From the NCBI GenBank assembly GCA_041591915.1, contig JBFHRB010000001.1, positions 1 through 53,959 on the forward strand: 53,959 bases of DNA, given 5' to 3'. This document shows, in pieces, positions 32,751 through 41,675 of this stretch. The DNA is from JBFHRB01 sp041591915. GTDB lineage: Bacteria > Actinomycetota > Nitriliruptoria > Nitriliruptorales > Nitriliruptoraceae. Each line of letters opens with the position of its first letter. Position 1 is the stretch's first letter. A program made the translations under genes and the position numbers. The notes beneath the pieces were generated by a model, which saw nothing but the letters and a program-made list of their open reading frames with translations, was not told the origin of the DNA and made no database searches.

Positions 32751-33680
32751 CTAGCCGGCCTCCGCGAGGACGCGCCGGGTCTCCTCGATCACGAGGTCGG
32801 GGGCCTCGATCGGCAGGACGTGGGTCGCGCTCGGTACGTCGACGAGGACGGCGCCGTCGATGGCGTCCACGATCCGCGTCGCGTGGAACCGCGGGCTGGT
32901 CCAGTCCAGCGTCCCCTGCAGCACGCTGGTCGGGACCGTGACGGTGTCGAGGCCCGGGACCGCGGAGTGCTCCTGCATGCCGCGCATCATCCGCAGCAGG
33001 ACGCGCATGTCGCACCCCGCGAGGTGGTCGAACCAGCGCTCCATGTCCTGCCTCGACGCCTGGGGCCCCGCGAACACGGCCAGTCGGGTGAATGGGAAGG
33101 CGAGGGGCGAGCGCAGGAACGCCGACAGGGCCGTCCGGCCCGCGTTGGCCTCGAGCGGGAGTCGGGCGATGTCGAACAGGTGCTTGGCCGGGTTGAACGG
33201 CCCGAACGTGCCGACGGGGTGGCCGGCGGCACCGGCCACGCAGACGATGCCCGCGACCTCGTCGCGCAGGTCCTGCGCGGCCTGGCACACGACCTGGACG
33301 CCATAGCTGTGCCCGACCAGCACCGCGCGCCGGACCCCCGCAGCGGCCAGGACCGCGCGCAGGTCGTCGACCGTGTCCCGGACGTGGATGCGGCCGAGGT
33401 CTGCCGGCGGGTCCGAGAGGCCGTGGGCCCGGTAGTGCCAGCGGACGACCGGCACGTCCTCGGCCAGCGGCCCCCACACGTGCGTGTAGTAGGTCTCGTC
33501 ACAGCAGATGCCGTTGCACAGCACGACGGCGGTCCGGCCGGCGCGGACCCGGCCGGCCTTCGTCAGGCTGTCGGTCGGGCCGTCGACCCGGTAGGCGATG
33601 TTGGTGCCGTCAGCGCTCGTCGTGCGGCGCCATTCGACGGCGCGCAGTCCGGTGGCCGCCGTCGTCGCGGTCGACGTCAT
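32751..33680 (-). CDS. Alpha/beta hydrolase
   Basis: 309 residues with VVLCNGICCDETYY (oxyanion region), WHYRAHGLSDPP, the nucleophile elbow GHSYGVQVV, Asp in GTLDWTSP and the final His in SATHVLPIEAPD. The fold is clear and the substrate unknown. Such lipases/esterases often sit in mycolata-like lipid clusters. It is divergently transcribed from another alpha/beta hydrolase; each has its own TAGGCT -10 in the 89-bp gap. Confidence 0.83.
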   Translation of the reverse strand: MTSTATTAATGLRAVEWRRTTSADGTNIAYRVDGPTDSLTKAGRVRAGRTAVVLCNGICCDETYYTHVWGPLAEDVPVVRWHYRAHGLSDPPADLGRIHVRDTVDDLRAVLAAAGVRRAVLVGHSYGVQVVCQAAQDLRDEVAGIVCVAGAAGHPVGTFGPFNPAKHLFDIARLPLEANAGRTALSAFLRSPLAFPFTRLAVFAGPQASRQDMERWFDHLAGCDMRVLLRMMRGMQEHSAVPGLDTVTVPTSVLQGTLDWTSPRFHATRIVDAIDGAVLVDVPSATHVLPIEAPDLVIEETRRVLAEAG

Positions 33681-33708
33681 GTGGATCCCCTCACGTGCAG
33701 CGGCCCGG

Positions 33709-33714
33709 AGCCTA
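33709..33714 (-). promoter_or_regulatory. -10 box TAGGCT for the 32751-33680 hydrolase
   Basis: Read on the minus strand, 29 nt before the ATG with GAGGGG between. It faces the divergent -10 at 33728-33733. Confidence 0.5.
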
Positions 33715-33727
33715 GGGGCGCCGTGAG

Positions 33728-33733
33728 TAGGCT
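33728..33733 (+). promoter_or_regulatory. -10 box TAGGCT for the 33770-37062 operon
   Basis: Lies 36 nt before the GTG of the second hydrolase. No operator palindrome is nearby. Confidence 0.5.
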
Positions 33734-33769
33734 CCCGAACCGACCGGTAGACGGCAGGCGGGGATCGAC

Positions 33770-34564
33770 GTGCGGCTCCATTCGGTGCACCGGGGCTCGG
33801 GTGAGCCGATGCTCCTCATCCACGGACTCGGGGCGAGCCATCGCGTCTGGGACCACGTCATCGACCTGCTCGCGCAGCATCACGAGGTGAACGCGCTCGA
33901 CCTCCCGGGCTTCGGCAAGTCCGCGCCACTGCAGCAGCACCCCACGCCCGTCAACCTCGCGGACGCCGTGGCGTCGCACATGGCGGCGCTGGGATGGGAG
34001 ACCGCGCACGTCGTCGGCAACTCCCTCGGTGGGCTCGTCTCCATGCAGCTCGGCCGCCTGGGCCACGCCCGCAGCATCACGGCGCTCTCGCCCGGCGGCA
34101 TGGCGCAGGGCCTCGACCACGCGTGGGCGATGGGCCTCCTGCGTGCCCAGGTCACCGTCGGCAAGCCGCTGCGGGATCGCCTGCCGGCCCTCGCGAGGAC
34201 GCGCGTCGGTCGCGAGGCCCTGCTGCGCGGCGTCGTCGAGCGCCCCGGCAACATCGACCCCGAGCTCGCCGTGCACATCGCGACGAACTTCGTCGACTCG
34301 CCGTCGACCAGCGATGCGATCGAGCACTTCGACCCGGCCCCGATCGTCGACCACCTCGACGAGATCCACTGCCCGGTCACGATCGCGTGGGGCACGAAGG
34401 ACCGGCTGCTCGTCAAGGCGCAGGGCGAGCGCTACAAGCGGGCCATGCCGCAGGCACGGCTCATCGCGCTGCGCGGGCTCGGCCACATGCCCATGAGCGA
34501 CGACCCGCACCTCGTGACCGAGGTCATCCTGCGGACCACCGGCGCACTGGCCTCGGGTGGCTGA
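33770..34564 (+). CDS. Alpha/beta hydrolase
   Basis: 264 residues. LLIHGLGASHRVWD, DLPGFGKS, the nucleophile elbow GNSLGGLVS, Asp in WGTKDRLL and His in GLGHMPMSDDP. It resembles C-C bond hydrolases and lipases. It is the first gene of a three-gene operon: its stop overlaps the flippase start by 8 bp. Confidence 0.84.
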   Translation: MRLHSVHRGSGEPMLLIHGLGASHRVWDHVIDLLAQHHEVNALDLPGFGKSAPLQQHPTPVNLADAVASHMAALGWETAHVVGNSLGGLVSMQLGRLGHARSITALSPGGMAQGLDHAWAMGLLRAQVTVGKPLRDRLPALARTRVGREALLRGVVERPGNIDPELAVHIATNFVDSPSTSDAIEHFDPAPIVDHLDEIHCPVTIAWGTKDRLLVKAQGERYKRAMPQARLIALRGLGHMPMSDDPHLVTEVILRTTGALASGG

Positions 34565-36128
34565 CCTCCCGCCCGACGAGGACCTGATCGGCGCCCCGGC
34601 CGCGGAGGAGCCGTCGCTCACCCGACGCACGATCTCGGGCCTGCAGTGGACGTACGCCCAGACGGGCGTCAACGCGGTGCTGCAACTCGCGGTCGCGGCG
34701 GTCCTCGCACGCCTGCTCACACCCGAGGCGTTCGGCCTGGTCGCGATCGGCGACCTCACGCTGCGCTTCGTCAACTACATCGCGCGTGCCGGCATCGCGC
34801 AGGCGGTCGTGCAGAAGCCGGACCTCGACGAGCGCGACGTCCGCGCCGCCTTCCTCGACAGCACGGGCCTGAGCATCGTGTTCTTCGGGGTCGCGTGGCT
34901 CATCGCACCGGCCGCCGCCGCACTCTTCGAGGCGCCCGACGCCGTGCCGGTCCTGCGCTGGATGGCCCTGAGCCTGCCGCTGTACGGCATCGGCGCCGTC
35001 GCCGACGGGCTGCTCCGGCGCGACCTGCGGTTCAGGGCCGTGGCGCTCCGCGACATCGCGTCGTACGTCCTGGGCTACGGCATCGTCGCGATGATCGGAG
35101 CCGCGCAGGGGTGGGGCGTGTGGGCGCTCGTCGCCGCGACGCTCACCCAGACCGGCTCGAAGTCGGTGCTGGCCTTCATCGCCCGCCCACACGCGGTGCG
35201 GCCGACGATCGACCGTGCGGCGCACCGGGCGGTACTGGGCTTCGGCAGCCGTGTCTCGCTGATCAGCTTCTTCGAGTTCCTCGGTGGCGAGCTCGACACC
35301 ATCGCGGTCGGCCGGTTCGCCGGGACGAGCGCACTCGGCCTCTACAACCGCGCCTACCTGATCGTGCGGCTGCCCGTCTACCACCTGACGACCAGCCTCT
35401 CGAAGGTGCTGTTCCCGGCCTTCAGTGCCGTGCAGCGCGAGACCGAGCGGCTCCGGAGCGCGTACCTGGGCGCCGTCCGCGTCACGGCCGCGCTCGTGAT
35501 CCCGACGGCTGCCGGCATCGCGGCGGCGCGTGAGGAGATCGTCCGCGTCATCCTCGGCGACCAGTGGCTCGACGCCATCCCCGTCCTGCCGTGGATCGCG
35601 GTCGCGTCGGCGCTGGGCATGATCACCCACTTCGCGGCGCTGGTGGCCGAGGCGCAGGCAGCGCTCAACCGCAAGATCGTCCTGGCGATCTCGAAGGTCG
35701 TCGTGCTCGCCGCGCTGCTCGCGGGTGCCTCGCTACAGGACGAGCTGTGGGCGTACGGCGCTGCGCTGGCCGGGGCGGCGCTGTGGGTCCACCTCGGGTA
35801 CCTGCTCCTGATCGGACGGCTGCTGCAGATGCCCGCTCGCACGCCGGTCCTCGCCTACGCGCCCGCCGTGCTCGCCGGCGCCATCGTCGCCGGGGCGATC
35901 TCCCTCGCCCGCCTCCCCCTCGTCGCCGACCACGTCAACGACGTCGTGGTGCTCGTCGTCGAGGTGATGGTCGGGGCGATAGCGTTGCCGCTGATGGTGC
36001 GCTTCGGCCCGCTGACGGCCGTCCGCGACGAGATCGGGCTGAGGCTGCACAACGCTGGTCTCACGAGCGGATCGGGCCGCCGCGCCCGCTGGGCGCGCCG
36101 TCTCGGCGGCGACCCGACCGACAGGTGA
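34557..36128 (+). CDS. Wzx/TuaB-type oligosaccharide or lipid-linked flippase (MOP superfamily)
   Basis: 523 residues with about 12-14 hydrophobic helices. RRTISGLQWTYAQTG, VLARLLTPEAFGLVA and a second half beginning SRVSLISFFEFLGGELDTIAVG are typical of the Polysacc_synt family, as is YNRAYLIVRLPVY. It would flip a lipid-linked glycan across the membrane. It has no glycosyltransferase or polymerase neighbour, which is unusual. It is coupled to a hydrolase upstream and an ATP-grasp-like gene downstream. Confidence 0.85.
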   Translation: MADLPPDEDLIGAPAAEEPSLTRRTISGLQWTYAQTGVNAVLQLAVAAVLARLLTPEAFGLVAIGDLTLRFVNYIARAGIAQAVVQKPDLDERDVRAAFLDSTGLSIVFFGVAWLIAPAAAALFEAPDAVPVLRWMALSLPLYGIGAVADGLLRRDLRFRAVALRDIASYVLGYGIVAMIGAAQGWGVWALVAATLTQTGSKSVLAFIARPHAVRPTIDRAAHRAVLGFGSRVSLISFFEFLGGELDTIAVGRFAGTSALGLYNRAYLIVRLPVYHLTTSLSKVLFPAFSAVQRETERLRSAYLGAVRVTAALVIPTAAGIAAAREEIVRVILGDQWLDAIPVLPWIAVASALGMITHFAALVAEAQAALNRKIVLAISKVVVLAALLAGASLQDELWAYGAALAGAALWVHLGYLLLIGRLLQMPARTPVLAYAPAVLAGAIVAGAISLARLPLVADHVNDVVVLVVEVMVGAIALPLMVRFGPLTAVRDEIGLRLHNAGLTSGSGRRARWARRLGGDPTDR

Positions 36129-36129
36129 G

Positions 36130-37062
36130 GTGAGCGTGGGGTTCAAGCAGCAGGTCAAGGGCGCGCTCGAGAAGGCGTTGCCGGAGGCCGCGTTCGAGCG
36201 CCTCGACCGGGGCGTCGACATGGCGCGCTACGAGGCGTTCCGGCGTCGGTGGGCCCGCTCGGCCGGCAACCCGACGAAGGCGCGCGGCACGATCCTGTTC
36301 TACCCGCGGCTCCCCACCGAGTGGCACAGCTTCTGGAAGCTCGCGGCGGCGACCAACCACCACATCACCGACGACCCCGCGGCCGACGGCATCGTCGCGG
36401 CCATCCGCTTCTACGACCGCACCGACTGGGTGCCGGACGAGGCGTTGCGTGCCGTGGCGAAGCGGCTGCCGGTCGCCAACCTCGAATGCAACGACATCTC
36501 GAAGTCCCACGTCAACGACGTGTTCGCGGAGACCTTCGGGTACGAGCTGGGGGTCGACCCCCTCACCCACGACGGCACGATGGTCGTCAAGTCCGAGGAG
36601 AACGCGACGCACGACGGCCGCTTCGTCGAGGGCCCCATCGGCGAGCGCGAGCCGGAGATGAGCTATCAGCGCTACGTCAACGCACGCCCCGAGGAGGGTG
36701 CCGACCACATCGTCGTGCTGCGCACCCCGATCGTCGGCGCGGACATCCCGCTCGTCTACCGCAAGTACCGCACGCTCGAGCACCAGCTCTCCAACGAGAA
36801 GTTCCGCGTGACCATGCACGCGACCGACGAGGTCTACAGCGAGGAGGAGCGCGCGCAGATCCTCGCGTTCTGTGCCGCCTTCAACCTCGACCTCGGCGAG
36901 ATCGACGTGCTGCGAGACCTCCACGACGGGCGCATCTACATCGTCGATGCCAACAACACGCCCTGGGGCCCGCCGCGCGGGATGCCGGAGGCGGACGAGC
37001 GCCGCGCGATCGAGCTGCAGGTCGACGCGTTCCAGCGCCTCCTCGACCGCGGACGCGGCTGA
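36130..37062 (+). CDS. ATP-grasp-like hypothetical protein
   Basis: 310 residues. I do not recognise a named family. EIDVLRDLHDGRIYIVDANN near the C-terminus resembles the metal-binding Asp/Asn strand of ATP-grasp ligases (D-x-N/D-x-N), and IPLVYRKYR may contribute the ATP-binding lysine. If so, it would join an amine or hydroxyl to a carboxylate, for example in decorating a surface glycan. GTG 36136 is an alternative start with a better GAGG spacing. It directly follows the flippase (1 nt gap). Confidence 0.65.
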   Translation: MSVGFKQQVKGALEKALPEAAFERLDRGVDMARYEAFRRRWARSAGNPTKARGTILFYPRLPTEWHSFWKLAAATNHHITDDPAADGIVAAIRFYDRTDWVPDEALRAVAKRLPVANLECNDISKSHVNDVFAETFGYELGVDPLTHDGTMVVKSEENATHDGRFVEGPIGEREPEMSYQRYVNARPEEGADHIVVLRTPIVGADIPLVYRKYRTLEHQLSNEKFRVTMHATDEVYSEEERAQILAFCAAFNLDLGEIDVLRDLHDGRIYIVDANNTPWGPPRGMPEADERRAIELQVDAFQRLLDRGRG

Positions 37063-37071
37063 CCGGGCCGC

Positions 37072-39126
37072 TCAGCCGACGCGCAGCTCGAACGTGCCGG
37101 ACGCGTCCAGCGTCAGGTGCTGGCCCGGGGCGACCACGATCACCGTGAACGGCTCCTCGACGATCGCCGGCCCCTCGATACGGACCCCCGCGCCCAGCCT
37201 CGGTCCCGCGAAGACCGGCGTGGTCACGAAGCCGTCACCGAAGTGGACCTCTCGCTCGCCGGTCCGGGCTGCCTCGGGGTCATCGACGTCGCCGGTGACA
37301 CCGAGGCTCTGGGGCTTGTTGGTCTCGCCGGTGACCACGAGGCGGACCGAGCGCAGCAGCGGGCCCTGCTCGCGGAAGCAGTAGCCGCGGTCGGCCTCGT
37401 GCAGGTCGTGGAAGTCGGCGGCGAGCCTCGCGAGGTCGATGTCCTGGCCGGCCGGGACGGGGACGGACAGGTCGAAGTTCTGGCCCGGATAGCAGGTGTT
37501 GGCGAACGCCTGGAAGTGCACCCGGTCGGACGGGAGGCCGGCCGGCGCCAGGTCCTTGCGGGCCTCGTCGGCGAGCTCGTCGACCAGCCGTCGCAGGGTC
37601 GCGGGGTCGGCGCCGGCGACCGGCGTGACGTACGACTTCGCGAGGTCGACCACGTAGTCGGCGACGAGCAGGCCGAGGGCCGAGAACGCCGGGGCGGTCC
37701 GCGGGATCAGGACACGGTCGATCCCGAGCTCCTGCGCCTGCGCCCAGGCGTGGACCGGCCCGTTGCCGCCGTAGGCGACGAGCGCGAGCGTGCGCGGGTC
37801 GACGCCCTTCGTCGACAGCACGCGCCGGACGGCATCGGCCATCGTCGCGTTTACGACGCGCTCGATGCCCCAGGCCGCCTCCGTGACGTCGATGCCGAGC
37901 GGCTCGGCGACGTCGCGGGTGATGGCCTCCCGTGCGGCGTCGACGTCGAGCGTCATCCGGCCACCTGCGAAGCCCTCGACCGGCAGGTAGCCCAGCACGA
38001 CGTCTGCGTCGGTCACGGTGGCGCGCGTCCCGCCCCGGCCGTAGCAGGCGGGCCCGGGGTCGGCGGCGGCGGACTCCGGCCCTACCCGCAGGATGGAGGC
38101 CTCGACCGTCGCGATCGATCCGCCCCCGGCGCCGACGGCCTGGACGTCCACCATCGGGATGTCCACGTAGTACCGGTGCCGCCAGTTCCAGAACGTCGAG
38201 ATCTCCGGCTGCCCGCCACGGACGAGGCCCACGTCGTAGCTGGTCCCGCCCATGTCCACCGACACGAAGTCGCTGACGTCGGCGTCCCCGGCGGCCCGGG
38301 CCGCACCGAGCACCCCGCCCGCGGGCCCGCTGCCGAGCAGCGTCACCGCCCGTGACGTGACGTACTCCGGGGTCATCACGCCGCCCGTCGCCTGCATGAT
38401 CAACAGTTGCCCGCCGTACCCGCCGTCGCGGAGCCGTTCGACGAGCCGCTCGAGGTACGCGGCGAGGACCGGCGCCACGTAGGCGTTCACCAGCGTCGTG
38501 GAGACGCGCTCGAACTCGGGTGCCTTCGGCAGGACCTCGTGGCTGAGCGAGATGTGCCGGACGTCGGGGTACTCGTCGAGGATCAGCTCGCGGGTCCGCA
38601 GCTCGTGCGTCGGGTCGACGAACGAGTAGAGGTAGCAGACGGCGATCGACTCGACGTCGAGCTGGCGGAGGCGCCGGACGCCGCGCCGGACGGCGTCCTC
38701 GTCGAGTGGGAGCAGGACCTTGCCGCGGTGGTCGATCCGCTCGGGGATGGCGATGCGTGCGCGGCGACGGGCGATCGGGTGTGGCGGCGGCGCGGCCGGG
38801 TCCCAGATGTCCTCCTTGTAGCCGCGGCGGAGCTCGATCTCGTCGCGATGGCCCTCGGTGGTGAGCAGGCCCGTGCGCGCCCCGTTCATCTCGATCATCG
38901 TGTTGTCGGCGGTCGTCGTGCCGTGGACGACCGCGTCGAGCTGCTGGCAGAAGGCACGCGCCTCGAGCCCGAACCGCTCGGCCAGGAGCTCGATCCCGGC
39001 CATCACACCGACACTGCGATCCGCCGGCGTGGTCGGCGTCTTGTCGAGCACGACCTCGCCCTCGGGCGTGACGCAGATGAGGTCGGTGAACGTCCCGCCG
39101 ACGTCGATCCCGATCCGGTAGCCCAA
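37072..39126 (-). CDS. Hydantoinase/oxoprolinase family protein, subunit A (HyuA-like)
   Basis: 684 residues. The ASKHA-type N-terminus RIGIDVGGTFTDLI, the HGTTTADNTMIE segment, GSGPAGGVLGAA and SVDMGGTSYDVG are clear. With subunit B it should hydrolyse a cyclic amide (hydantoin, oxoproline) or carboxylate a ketone such as acetone or acetophenone at the cost of ATP. The start is TTG, with GAGGA upstream. It is third in the operon after HyuB and a methyltransferase. Confidence 0.88.
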   Translation of the reverse strand: MGYRIGIDVGGTFTDLICVTPEGEVVLDKTPTTPADRSVGVMAGIELLAERFGLEARAFCQQLDAVVHGTTTADNTMIEMNGARTGLLTTEGHRDEIELRRGYKEDIWDPAAPPPHPIARRRARIAIPERIDHRGKVLLPLDEDAVRRGVRRLRQLDVESIAVCYLYSFVDPTHELRTRELILDEYPDVRHISLSHEVLPKAPEFERVSTTLVNAYVAPVLAAYLERLVERLRDGGYGGQLLIMQATGGVMTPEYVTSRAVTLLGSGPAGGVLGAARAAGDADVSDFVSVDMGGTSYDVGLVRGGQPEISTFWNWRHRYYVDIPMVDVQAVGAGGGSIATVEASILRVGPESAAADPGPACYGRGGTRATVTDADVVLGYLPVEGFAGGRMTLDVDAAREAITRDVAEPLGIDVTEAAWGIERVVNATMADAVRRVLSTKGVDPRTLALVAYGGNGPVHAWAQAQELGIDRVLIPRTAPAFSALGLLVADYVVDLAKSYVTPVAGADPATLRRLVDELADEARKDLAPAGLPSDRVHFQAFANTCYPGQNFDLSVPVPAGQDIDLARLAADFHDLHEADRGYCFREQGPLLRSVRLVVTGETNKPQSLGVTGDVDDPEAARTGEREVHFGDGFVTTPVFAGPRLGAGVRIEGPAIVEEPFTVIVVAPGQHLTLDASGTFELRVG

Positions 39127-39135
39127 GGGTCGTCC

Positions 39136-39777
39136 TCAGTTCGTGCTGGGGTCGGCGCCGCCGTGCCTCGTCAGCAGGAAGCAGGCGAAGTTGGTCGACG
39201 GTGGGGGCTCCGGGAGCCGCTCGATGTCGAAGTCGTCGGCGAAGAGTTCGCCGACCTCGTGCGGCTCCAGGCCCGGGTAGAGGCGCGACGGGCCCTCCAT
39301 GGAGAACAACGGCAGGTCCGAGCGTGCCGCGTGGAAGCACCAGAAGACGACCTCTGACCCCGGATGGGACAGACGGCGGATGGTCGCCGCCATCCGGGCG
39401 CGGTCCTCGCCCTGGAAGTCGTCGAGCACGCCGAAGTCGACCAGCAGGTCGTAGGTGGGGAGCAGACCGTCGATGTGGTCGGCCAGGAGGTCGCCCTCGA
39501 CCCAGGTGATGGCATCCGCGACGCCGGCGTCGACGGCGCGGGCCCGCGCCTTGTCGAGCGCGACGGGGGAGAAGTCGACGCCGGTCGCGTCGAACCCCTG
39601 CTCCGCGAGGTACACGACGTTCGCCCCGGTCCCGCACCCGAGGTCGATGGCGGTCTGGTGCGTCTGCGGCGTGACGCGCCCCGACTCGACGAGCCCTCGC
39701 AGCTCCGTGCGGATACCGACGGCGTCCCATGGTGCCCAGACGCGGTACATCCAGTCGTAGACGCGCTTGCCGACCAT
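39136..39777 (-). CDS. Class I SAM-dependent methyltransferase
   Basis: 213 residues. Motif I IDLGCGTGANVVYLAEQGF, GVDFSPVALDKAR for motif II and LLVDFGVLDDF for motif IV indicate SAM binding. The C-terminal half (FWCFHAARSDLPL, FACFLLTRHG) is not diagnostic of substrate, though the size fits small-molecule methyltransferases. It lies inside the HyuB-HyuA operon with gaps of 3 and 9 nt, an unusual position that implies a role in the same pathway. Confidence 0.82.
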   Translation of the reverse strand: MVGKRVYDWMYRVWAPWDAVGIRTELRGLVESGRVTPQTHQTAIDLGCGTGANVVYLAEQGFDATGVDFSPVALDKARARAVDAGVADAITWVEGDLLADHIDGLLPTYDLLVDFGVLDDFQGEDRARMAATIRRLSHPGSEVVFWCFHAARSDLPLFSMEGPSRLYPGLEPHEVGELFADDFDIERLPEPPPSTNFACFLLTRHGGADPSTN

Positions 39778-39780
39778 CGC

Positions 39781-41613
39781 CTACCCCCCGGTTCGTGCGG
39801 CCCGCAGCTCCGCACGCCGGGCCGCTGTCGCCCCAGCGTCCACCTCCAGGGTGAGGTCGTCCAGCGACCCCGCCAGCACCACCCCGTAGTCGCGGTCAGC
39901 CCCCTCGACCGAGACGTACTCGTCGAGGACGTCGTCGAGCACCGCCTCGGGGTCGCGGTCGAGCGGGTCGCCCCAGCCGCCACCGCCGCCGAACTCGTAG
40001 ACCACGCGGTCGCCGGCCTCGTGCGGCACCCACTCGGCCGTGAAGTCGACGTCGACCTCGTGCTCGGTCCCGGCGCGCAGCAGCAACCGGTTCGGGCGCC
40101 CGTCGTGGCCGCCGGCGATGCCGGGCATGGGGTACTTCTTGCCGACGACATAGGTGTGCACGGCGGCCGGGACGGTCGTCTCCTTGACGTACAGCGAGCC
40201 GCAGCCGCCCCGCCATCGCCCCGGCCCGCCGGAGTCGGTCAGGTAGTCGCGGCTCCACAGCACGTGCGGGGTCGAGGGCTCGTGCAGCTCGGCCGGGGCC
40301 TTGAAGAGGTTGCCGAAGGCCGCGTTCTTGGCGCCCCAGCCGTCCTGTCCCTCGACCGCCTGCACCCACGCGGCGAACACCTCGCCGCCGTGGTCGATGA
40401 AGCGGTTCCCGTCCTCGTCGTCACCGGCGAAGATGATCGGGATGCCGAGCTTGTAGATCTGCGGCGCGGCCCGCCCGGGCATGACGTGGGCCATCGCGAG
40501 CGCCACCGCCTCGCCGACCTCGGTCCCCGGATGGTGCGAGCCCGCACTGACGGGCTTGGGGTGGCGGGGGTTCAGCACGCAGCCCTCGGGGATGACGAGG
40601 GTCACGTTGTCGAAGAAGCCCTCGTTCTTGGGGATCTCGGGATCGACGAGCGAGGCCAGCTGCGCGATGACGTACCCGCGCGTGTTGCCGTACGTCGACC
40701 ACGCCTGGATCTCGTCGCGCTCGTCGCTGCCCGTGAAGTCGACGACGAGCTCGTCCCCGTCGATCGTGACCTCGCAGTGGATGTGGATGTCGGTGTGCCC
40801 GAGGGGGTCGTGGTCGAGGTAGACGTCCGCGGCATACGTGCCGTCCGGCCAGGACGCGACGGCCTCGCGGAACCTCCGTGCGGCGTAGTCGACGGAGAAG
40901 TCCATCGCGCCCTCGGCGGTGGCCACGCCGTGCTGGGTGATGATGGCCTTGAGGCGTTCGGCGCCCAGCTGTGCCGCCCCGATCTGCGCACGGATGTCAC
41001 CGATGAAGCCGGGCAGGCGGGTGTTCGAGGCCATCGCGTAGAGGAGGTCGCGGCGCTCCTCGCCGCGGTCCACGACCTTGACCGCCGGCCACCGCACGCC
41101 CTCGGCCCAGATCTCGGTCGCGCTGACGTTGTAGCCGCCGGGGGAGGAGCCGCCCGTGTCCCCGTGGTGGCACTGGATCGACGCGATGCAGACCAGCTGG
41201 CCGTCGACGATCACCGGCGCGTAGACGTTGTAGTCCGGGAGGTGGCCACCGCCGTGGTAGGGGTCGTTGCTCACGAAGACGTCGCCCTCGCGCCACTCGT
41301 CCGGCTCGAAGAAGCCGAGGGCGAACCGCACCGGCAGCGTCGAGGTGAGCATGAACTGCGGGATGCCGACGCTGAGCGCGACGAGGCGGCCGTTGCGATC
41401 GAGGATCGTGGCGTTGCGTTCGTTGCTCTGGTTGAGGATCGGCGTCGTGGCGGTGCGCGAGACGTAGGTCGCCATCTCGAAGCACACCGTCTCCATGCCG
41501 GAACGGATGACCGATGCGGTGACGGCGTCGCAGGCCCCGGCCTCGCGCAGGCGCGGGCGTTTCGCGGCCAGCGCCTCGACGTCCGTGAACGTCGTGCTCG
41601 CTCCTCGAGCCAC
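39781..41613 (-). CDS. Hydantoinase/oxoprolinase family protein, subunit B (HyuB-like)
   Basis: 610 residues. SNDPYHGGGHLPDYNVYAP, CHHGDTGGSSPGGYNVSATE, GFIGDIRAQIGAAQLG and the glycine-rich end GGGGGWGDPLDRDPE are characteristic of HyuB and of the acetone/acetophenone carboxylase alpha-type subunits. It pairs with HyuA in an ATP-using hydrolase or carboxylase. No small third subunit, as found in acetone carboxylase, is seen. The GTG has GGAGGAGGG upstream, and the operon is behind the operator at 41639. Confidence 0.9.
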   Translation of the reverse strand: MARGASTTFTDVEALAAKRPRLREAGACDAVTASVIRSGMETVCFEMATYVSRTATTPILNQSNERNATILDRNGRLVALSVGIPQFMLTSTLPVRFALGFFEPDEWREGDVFVSNDPYHGGGHLPDYNVYAPVIVDGQLVCIASIQCHHGDTGGSSPGGYNVSATEIWAEGVRWPAVKVVDRGEERRDLLYAMASNTRLPGFIGDIRAQIGAAQLGAERLKAIITQHGVATAEGAMDFSVDYAARRFREAVASWPDGTYAADVYLDHDPLGHTDIHIHCEVTIDGDELVVDFTGSDERDEIQAWSTYGNTRGYVIAQLASLVDPEIPKNEGFFDNVTLVIPEGCVLNPRHPKPVSAGSHHPGTEVGEAVALAMAHVMPGRAAPQIYKLGIPIIFAGDDEDGNRFIDHGGEVFAAWVQAVEGQDGWGAKNAAFGNLFKAPAELHEPSTPHVLWSRDYLTDSGGPGRWRGGCGSLYVKETTVPAAVHTYVVGKKYPMPGIAGGHDGRPNRLLLRAGTEHEVDVDFTAEWVPHEAGDRVVYEFGGGGGWGDPLDRDPEAVLDDVLDEYVSVEGADRDYGVVLAGSLDDLTLEVDAGATAARRAELRAARTGG

Positions 41614-41638
41614 GCGCCCTCCTCCGGTCGGCGCTCCC

Positions 41639-41662
41639 TGACGCGCGTGTCAGGGAACGGTA
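41639..41662 (-). promoter_or_regulatory. Promoter/operator of the Hyu operon
   Basis: The palindrome TGACGCGCGTGTCA (41639-41652) is flanked by CCC and GGG, extending the symmetry to 20 bp. A minus-strand -10 TACCGT lies at 41662 to 41657, so the site overlaps the transcription start. Confidence 0.78.
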
Positions 41663-41675
41663 GTGGACGGGACGG

